Notes under the pieces: generated by a model
Databases searched by the model: none
Seen by the model: the letters and a program-made list of their open reading frames with translations, nothing else
What the model was told of the DNA's origin: nothing
Part shown: positions 57,381 through 64,000 of the stretch, piece by piece
Position numbering within the stretch: the stretch's first letter is position 1
Layout of the letters: the number at the start of each line of letters is the position of its first letter
Program-made: the position numbers and the translations under genes
Assembly (NCBI RefSeq): GCF_021462225.1
Contig: NC_061818.1
Span: 14,109,276 to 14,173,275, forward strand
Direction: 5' to 3'
Length of the DNA stretch: 64,000 bases
Origin: Girardinichthys multiradiatus
Taxonomy: Eukaryota; Chordata; Actinopteri; Cyprinodontiformes; Goodeidae

Positions 57381-58160
57381 ATGTATATATATATCTTCCA
57401 TTACCACAGTGATGTCTATCCCAAACAAAGAGAGGGAGCAGGATAGACTGGGCCGATGATGGCTCTAAATTCTGTGTGCAATTACCATTAGAGCCCAAGT
57501 CAAAAAATGGGCAACAAAAAACACAAACGTCTTGAAAACGTTTAAACCAGAATGTCTGCTTAGAAATTAAGGATCACAATATACTGCCTCTATATGCAAA
57601 TATCACCTCTGTATACATGTAATATCGTATTACATAAATGTTTACATAATTGAATCTACCCTGAAAAGCATGGAGAAAGAGCTTATATTAAAAAGAGAGA
57701 GTCTAACACAATCCAAGGGAAACTTAACAAAGACTCCTAAAACTAAACCTTCCCTTTTTAAACACTAAACATCTACAACTACAGTAAATTATCCTCAGTT
57801 TTCAACAATTTAGAGAAAATAAAGAGAAATTATAACTCTTAACATAGTCCGTATTGGTAAAACTATTATAATCAAGTAAACATGAGATTTAAAGAAATAA
57901 AACGTTTAAATTATATCACTTATGATTAGTAATGTTTGTGTATTATCTATATTTTGCATATTTTTATTTTTATTTTTGGATTTTACAAGTTTTTATCACA
58001 GTTTTATTTCTTAAATTATAAAACATACTGAAAGGTACATCCTGTCTGTCTGTTTACTGTACAAAGTGAAAAGATTCTTAAATATATATTATTTACAAGA
58101 AAAAGATTGAACATACTAATGCTGACACTGACAGATGTCCATACCCAAGTCTTTCAAGTC
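55985..58160. other. Non-coding interval with a GT microsatellite
   Basis: A GT dinucleotide run occupies 57351-57379. No gene supportable. An open frame at 56815-57129 (104 codons) has no recognisable domain and lies in AT-rich DNA. Confidence 0.45.
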
Positions 58161-58718
58161 TTAAAGGGATAGTTTCGAGTTTTTGAAGTGAGGTTCTGTG
58201 AAGTTATTATCAGCAATAGTGACCTTACCAGCTCTAAAAAAAGTCTTATGGCAGTGAGTTTATAGAAAAGTTAAGCAATCAGGAGAATGGAAGGCTAATA
58301 GCTGATTTTACAGACTTTAACCAACTCAAGAAGAAAACGTTCCAGTACATAAGACACATCACCAGATTAGCAGATATTACCTGTGTTGACTTTTCCAGGA
58401 GACTGTTGCCAAGGCTGTTGCAGTTTTCTCAGCCTAACAACATCAATGTAAGTTTGCATGTTATTAGCTGTTAGCTACCACCACTCTAAAACTGCTTTGA
58501 TGCTATGTATGTTGATGTGTCAAAAAAAGCATGTTACGTGGGTTTAATGATGAAGAAATAAGCACATTTTGTTTGTCAGAATACACCCCTGGATTGTATA
58601 ATGGACATACCACTGGGAGAAATGTGTAAGATGTCCAGAGTGTCAGAACAGGGTATATTTCGTGTCACCTTCTTGTTTTTTTCATACTTTATGATTGTCT
58701 AAACATCTTGGGCTGAAA
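58161..58718 (+). mobile_element. Possible TTAA-type DNA transposon fragment
   Basis: It begins TTAAAGGGATAGTT, a terminus common to non-autonomous fish elements with TTAA targets. The opposite end is not seen, because the Tc1 remnant abuts at about 58719. Confidence 0.3.
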
Positions 58719-59161
58719 GTTCACTCTGGGAACAGCCTATTCATTCAGAAATTTCTTTCTGTGTCTTACCCTCTTGCTTGAGGGTGTCAATAGTGGCCTT
58801 CTGGACAGCAGTCAGGTCAGCAGTCATATCCATGATTGGGGTTTTGAGTGATGAACCAGGCTGGGAGTTTTAAAGGCCTCAGGAATCTTTTGCAGGTGTT
58901 TAGAGTTAACTCGTTGATTCAGATGATTAGGTTCATAGCTCGTTTAGAGACCCTTTTAATAATATGCTAATTTTGTGAGATAGGAATTTTTGGTTTTCAT
59001 GAGCTGTATGCCAAAATCATCCGTATTAAGACAATAAAAGACCTGAAATATTTCAGTTAGTGTGCAATGAATCTAAAATATATGAATGTTAAATTTTTAT
59101 AATTACATTATGGAAAATAATGAACTTTATCACAATATGCTAATATTTTGAGAAGGACCTG
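58719..59161 (-). mobile_element. Truncated Tc1-like transposon, family 1
   Basis: The right end (GAGAAGGACCTG) is at 59161 with TA after it. The element continues leftwards through the start of the transposase (ATG at 58833, reading MDMTADLTAVQ where the family has MGKTADL) and stops near 58719. A TGA replaces Arg in SERIGC, as in copy 2. Confidence 0.85.
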
Positions 59162-59163
59162 TA

Positions 59164-61748
59164 TGGTATCTCAGAGCTCAGAGCTGCCATTAAGGTTTTT
59201 GGCATGGGAAAAAAAACATGGCAACCTGGCCTGGCTGGTGATGAAATTTTGATTGCTACGGTGTCAAATCTATAGGAAGGTGATGTTAAAACGCAAGGTA
59301 GATACATAATAATGTGATAGAGGTATAAGGATTTATTCACTTTTCTTTAAACTCACTGCAATAATACATCTTTCTATTACAGGCAAGGGAACTACTCTTG
59401 ACAACTTTACAGAACCTCACTTCAAAAATCCAAACTAGCCATTTATTTCTGTGTCAAACCTTTATTCCTTCTTGCTGATTATGTTTCACCTGAACTTTCA
59501 AAATGTGTATAAAAATTTCAGAGATCCCAAGTTATTTATTAGGGGTATCTTGGGGTGTGTGTGTGTGGGTGGGTGTAGGGGCATCTGATTTAAGGCCAAC
59601 TCGATCAGTTTCACTGTTATCCGAGGAGTTAGAGAGTACAGGCTGTTGAAGTAATGAATATTTAAAAGCGTGATTGGAGAAAGCACTTATTGTTGAATAA
59701 TGGTCTGCCTTTCTTCAAAAACACAAACACACATAGCCTATCAACCTATTCCATAAGTGCTTTTATATTGGGATGTGATATAATTACTAACATCAAATTC
59801 CACACAGTCCAATAGGTCTTCTCTGTGTCCAGTACTCCTGCATGATCTTCCTCAGCCCTTGAACTTGTGACACCAACCAGTCATAGATCAAACCTTGAAA
59901 TAACTGTAGTCTGTACATGATAAGTCATCATCATACAACTTGGGGGAGGGGAACAATAAGGCATGTCTACTGAGTGCCTGAACCTACACTGAGTAAAATG
60001 TCCTGTGCAATAAATGAGGCCTCCTTAGATAAAAAGACTATCTACAACAACCCAAGTGAAAAAGAAAAAACAATCTTTCACAAGATAGCCACCTTCACAA
60101 TGCCTAGCCAGTTCCTTAACTCTGCCTTTCATCAGCTTCTCCTACAACTTTGTTGTAGTAGTTCTCCTACACAAGTGACTGCATAATATTAGTTTTACAC
60201 AAAGTCAAAACAAAGATTTTTCTGGGAGCCTCCCAGACTGTTTGTGTGATGTAAAGTAATGCTAGCAAGAACCAGGTGAGAGGTTGAAGAAAACAGGTGG
60301 TCTATAGGCTTAGATTGCTGTGATCTGAGACAGCTTATGAGTAACAGTGGAACATCCTGATTCACTGGATCATAAAACACCGCCCATACCTAAAATATGA
60401 AATATTTTCACGAAGATATAAAAGATCTTGGACTGTGTCTTGTATGGAAACCATCATTATCAGCAGCCTGCTGTCAAATTTCTACAGCAGGTTTGGCTCA
60501 TGTGTTCGTCACATAACAGAGCAGCTTGAACGAGCACTGGTCCGTCCTGGTGTAGTTGCATGTCAACTGGAGGACACTTCCACTGGAGACCTTTAAGGCA
60601 CGACCTTCCTCTCAGTAGCTTCTGTTGAAAACATTGTTCTTCACAGTAACGCAAGTTCAAACTGACAAAAAAAACCGGTGTGTTTTGAAGTATGTGCGTG
60701 CTTGATTATTAGTAATGTCTTAAAACATCAACAATCTCCCAGCACCAAATGTGTCTTTGAAATCCTAGATCAGATACACAAATGGTCATGGAGTAAAATA
60801 TTCTACAGAAAACAGAAAGCAAACAGGAATAAAAGACTCAGTCTTTCTGGCTTGTTTGCCGAACCAAGAACAACCTTCCTGGCACCACCAGGAGCAGATG
60901 GAACAGGAACACTACTACAGATACTTAGAGAATAGTCAAATACTATACCAACAGAATACAAAACAAAATTTGTGGTCTCACAAGCAGAGTTACCATAAAC
61001 AGCAGTCTTTGTTATTCACAATGTTATTGTTGTTCTTATACCCTGTTTTTCTATAAGAATATCTTATTATCATTCATGATTGTATTTCTCATAAGCAAAC
61101 AGCTCTTTAGGTGTCGGGGATGATGAGGAAAATCGGGGGCAGAGAAGAAGAGGAGTGGACCGGGGTGCAGGGAGAGAAGAGATGTCCAGACCAGGCTGTT
61201 TTGTGGCACATGCAAATGTGACAATGTCTAATTTCTGAATTGTCAGAGAGGCAGACGGGCGGTTTGCTCCCATTCCCACTCTTCCTGTGGTTCCTCAAGA
61301 GCACATGACAGGAGCCCTCAAACTGTGGCCCTTGAAAATAAAACAAACTGTTGCTTCATTATGAAACCAACCAAGCACAGTGATTTCTAGCACACTGGTG
61401 AGTGAGATGATTTGACTTGCTGAGGTTGAGGGCTTTTGTAAGATTAAGAACACTGTTGATTGATTGTGTATGTATGTAAAAGTTGAGTAGCTTTGGCCAT
61501 TTTCAAGAGAGGTTTAGCATCCTTAACCCCCTCAGGATGTCCTGATTTCTTATCCATATTTTCAATCTTTGTTTCTTTTACAACAGTCTCAACCTTTTTT
61601 GTCTCTATCAATCATTTGAGCCCTCTTTTAATCATCTGTTTGTGTCCCCATTAACTTGGGCTGCTTTGTGTCTGCTTTGTGTTTTAAGAAATAGCCCGAT
61701 CTAACACTTTGAACCTCTTTTGCTCTCCTCTTTCTATACCTTTATCTT
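59164..61748 (-). other. grin2b 3' untranslated region and flank
   Basis: This follows the grin2b stop codon in the direction of transcription. GluN2B genes have long 3' untranslated regions, so part of this stretch is probably transcribed. Minus-strand AATAAA signals (TTTATT on the plus strand) occur near 59459, 59532 and 59332, but I cannot choose the used site. No other gene is recognised. Confidence 0.5.
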
Positions 61749-64000
61749 TTACACGTCAGACTCAATGCTGGAAAGTTTCTCGTACACATGGCCATTGCTT
61801 CCATTGAAGGGACCTGGGGGTCCGACCGCCAACATGGATCCATGATGATTCATCCCACCAAGGCCCAGCTCTTTTGGGAATCTTGGGGACACGTTGGACA
61901 TCAACCCGGATGTGGCAGATGCTGGCACATATGACGTTGCGCTCAACTGACTCCTGAATTCACTTCTGCTGTTTGGGGCAACTTGTTGCTGCTGCTGTTG
62001 CTTTGTCAGGTAATATTGTTTGGCTCCATGCATCAGACACTGGTCATCGCCGAAGGTGGGTATAAAGGGGTTTTGGTTTACCCGATCAGGGTAAAGGGAT
62101 TTGGATAAAGAGAATGCTGCCCCACCTCCACCTTCCATCAACGATCTATCTCTCCTGTCTCTCTCTCTGATGGAGCGGCGGTGGAGGCCCTCATCACCTC
62201 TGAATAGGCCAAATGGCGACTCAGAACCTTTCTGACTCTCACCTCCATAAAACAGTGGGTCTCTGTCCCTATCTCTTTCTCTCTCTGAGCCCCCATGACA
62301 TTCAAATATGTGTGCAAAGGGGCTGTTATCTTCCATGTAGCGTTCTTTCTCCTTCAAACTAACACTCCTCGGTGGGGGCACCATTCCTCCCATGCCAGCT
62401 CCACCGATGCCTCCCCCTAAACCTCCCATCAAACTTCTCATGCCACCGGATTCTTCTTTCTGAAGGTCAACAAACGTGTCGTACGAATGCTGCCGCCTTA
62501 GTTGCTTCCCAAATCCTCCACTCTTTCGCCTCTGCTGGGCCTGAGATTGAACCTGAGGGCCTGCGGCCATACCACCCACTCCTCCCCCACCTTTTCCTCC
62601 CCCCATTTGTTCCAAGGGGTGGTTATTATCCTCGCTAATATCGTAGAGGTTTCCTGTCTTTTTACAACCTTCACAGCGCATGCAGGTTGCAGAGCTAGGG
62701 CGGCTGCTACCTGCTGAGGACCCACAGCCCATACCACTTGAATACCCACCACCTCCTCCATGAATGGACATCTGCTTTCCCCCACTAGCTCGACAGTTCC
62801 TGCACTCCCATTCTCCCCCTGCCAAACCAGAGCCTGCTCCGCCCTTTGAATCAGACTTTTTAGGTTTGCTTTTAAGAAAGTCTTCAACTGGTACCAAGGA
62901 GGTGCAGGTTGGCACTCCATCTCTGTTTCCAGGGCCCTCTGTCAAGTCTACATGTTCCCATTGAGGGACACCCTCTTTGGGTCGAAACTGGTCCAGGTAA
63001 AAGTCCCTTACACTCTCCTTTTCCCTGAAGAGATAAGAGTTCCCATTGTTGTTTCCTCCAACACCCCCTCGCTTGCGTTCAGCGGGCAACAGCGGGGGGG
63101 AAGCAGAGCGCTGGCTGTGGTAGTGGTGGTGGCTGATGTGGTAGGGTTTCCTCCTATAGCCCAGCTCAATTTCGTCCAGTTCCCGTCTGGACTTTGCAGA
63201 GGCCGGCCTCTTTTTTAAGCTGTCGCAGTACTGTTTGCGCTTCTTGGCATTACCCTCCAGGTTCCCGTATGTTACAGTGTGTGTGGAAATGTCTGAAACA
63301 TCTGAACGTATATTTCCCTCATCATCTCCTCTCCCCCCACAGTAGCTATGTCCAGGAATGAAAGTGGAACTCGAAGCACCACCTTTGAAGGAGAACTTCC
63401 CGTAGATGTCAGGCAGACCTCCCTTGAAGCTCTGGCCTGAGGGAGGAGTCTGTCCGGACAGCAGGTCAAACTTGCTCATGTTCCTGTGGGTCAGTGCTGA
63501 GCAGGGCTGGGTGGTAAAGATAGGTGCCACCCCCCCACCGAGGCTGTCACAGTCAAACATGCCACCCTCCAGAGAGCTAGCACTGCCCAAACTGTGGGGT
63601 CTGTTGGGGGGAGGGCCACTGAGCCCTGGGGTTGAGCCATGATGGTGTAGATAGTGATCCTGGTACAAATTACTGTCCTTGAGATGGATGTTGCCAAACG
63701 TCCTCTCCACCTCACTGATGTAGTCACTAAACATGTTGTCTTCTGGCATGTATGGAGGTTTGCAGTCAGAATGGCCTGCCAAGCTGCGGCGATGCTCAGA
63801 GATGTCATAAACAGAAGAGTCTCGACGGATGAAGTCCAGAGCGCTGTGTGGTGAGCCGTTTACTCCTGACAGGGAGGCCATGTTCTTGGCAGTGCGTAGG
63901 AGGCGCATAATGTTTGAATGGGTGTTGTTCATGGTGGCTGACGGGGAGTTCAATGCAGAGCTGCTCTTCTCTTCGATTTGGACCCCATGAATGCAGCTGT
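61749..64000 (-). CDS. grin2b: NMDA receptor subunit GluN2B, C-terminal exon (partial)
   Basis: This is the last coding exon of a glutamate-gated ion channel subunit. The frame is open from the right edge (about 749 visible residues) to TAA at 61749-61751. Its upstream part, with ligand-binding and membrane domains, lies outside the window. The exon encodes the intracellular tail that anchors the receptor at the synapse. Visible family marks in order: [125 protein letters not shown] (the CaMKII-site region), [20 protein letters not shown], the endocytic YEKL and the terminal PDZ ligand SIESDV. Compared with mammals it has Gly-rich insertions (around 62380-62420 and 62570-62600) and a six-Gln run (near 61987-62004). 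Paralogue a or b cannot be decided. Confidence 0.96.
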   Translation of the reverse strand, partial: SCIHGVQIEEKSSSALNSPSATMNNTHSNIMRLLRTAKNMASLSGVNGSPHSALDFIRRDSSVYDISEHRRSLAGHSDCKPPYMPEDNMFSDYISEVERTFGNIHLKDSNLYQDHYLHHHGSTPGLSGPPPNRPHSLGSASSLEGGMFDCDSLGGGVAPIFTTQPCSALTHRNMSKFDLLSGQTPPSGQSFKGGLPDIYGKFSFKGGASSSTFIPGHSYCGGRGDDEGNIRSDVSDISTHTVTYGNLEGNAKKRKQYCDSLKKRPASAKSRRELDEIELGYRRKPYHISHHHYHSQRSASPPLLPAERKRGGVGGNNNGNSYLFREKESVRDFYLDQFRPKEGVPQWEHVDLTEGPGNRDGVPTCTSLVPVEDFLKSKPKKSDSKGGAGSGLAGGEWECRNCRASGGKQMSIHGGGGGYSSGMGCGSSAGSSRPSSATCMRCEGCKKTGNLYDISEDNNHPLEQMGGGKGGGGVGGMAAGPQVQSQAQQRRKSGGFGKQLRRQHSYDTFVDLQKEESGGMRSLMGGLGGGIGGAGMGGMVPPPRSVSLKEKERYMEDNSPFAHIFECHGGSERERDRDRDPLFYGGESQKGSESPFGLFRGDEGLHRRSIRERDRRDRSLMEGGGGAAFSLSKSLYPDRVNQNPFIPTFGDDQCLMHGAKQYYLTKQQQQQQVAPNSRSEFRSQLSATSYVPASATSGLMSNVSPRFPKELGLGGMNHHGSMLAVGPPGPFNGSNGHVYEKLSSIESDV

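Noticed and set aside
1..64000. tRNA, rRNA or small nuclear RNA genes
   Set aside because: No cloverleaf-like sequence with A and B boxes or other RNA-gene signature was recognised by reading. A covariance search was not possible.

Overview
The window looks like nuclear DNA of a teleost fish. It combines the last coding exon of a vertebrate NMDA-receptor gene with fish-typical transposable elements: several Tc1-like families, L2- and RTE-type LINEs ending in (GAATT)n or (AACG)n tails, hAT and Harbinger relics, and a class-I-type endogenous retrovirus. Only one host gene is certain. The minus-strand terminal exon of grin2b (61749-64000) encodes the long cytoplasmic tail of GluN2B and ends in the PDZ ligand ESDV. 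The rest of the gene lies to the right, so everything to the left of 61749 is its 3' flank.

Left part (1-17.2 kb): two possible minus-strand first exons, each marked by a good splice donor (580 and 13839), sit in otherwise non-coding DNA. Around them are an L2 LINE 3' end, a LINE reverse-transcriptase relic split by a Tc1 element that still has an intact 334-codon transposase (4694-6288), and a second Tc1 family inserted inside a third, deleted Tc1-like element (10482-12495).

Middle (17.2-33 kb): a complete LTR retroelement (17208-25767) has near-identical LTRs, a 5-bp target duplication, a primer-binding site and a polypurine tract. Its interior is almost devoid of coding capacity and carries a Tc1 insertion. 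Just downstream of its primer-binding site lies an array of five evenly spaced (~36 nt) hairpins with changing stems and a conserved GCCGNAAR loop. Relics of a hAT (BED finger), a LINE and a Harbinger Myb-like gene follow.

33-40.5 kb is a nest. An L2-type LINE is split by a retrotransposed sequence with a 15-bp target duplication. That sequence is itself split by a 4.9-kb DNA transposon with ~430-bp inverted ends, a TA target duplication and a spliced gene for an integrase-fold transposase that lacks its central catalytic part. I could not place this element confidently in a known superfamily, and it is the best candidate here for something undescribed.

40.5-52.3 kb holds another Tc1 family (one nonsense codon, lost start codon) and a second nest. 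An L2 LINE (minus strand) contains a Tc1 element with an intact but 14-codon-shorter transposase, which in turn contains a full-length RTE-type LINE with an intact 1064-codon ORF and a perfect 19-bp target duplication. 52.3-61.7 kb is mostly non-coding with MITE-like repeats and one truncated Tc1 copy.

Overall this is a repeat-dense intergenic region whose insertion order can be read from the nesting. Family names are recognised from conserved motifs, not from a search.
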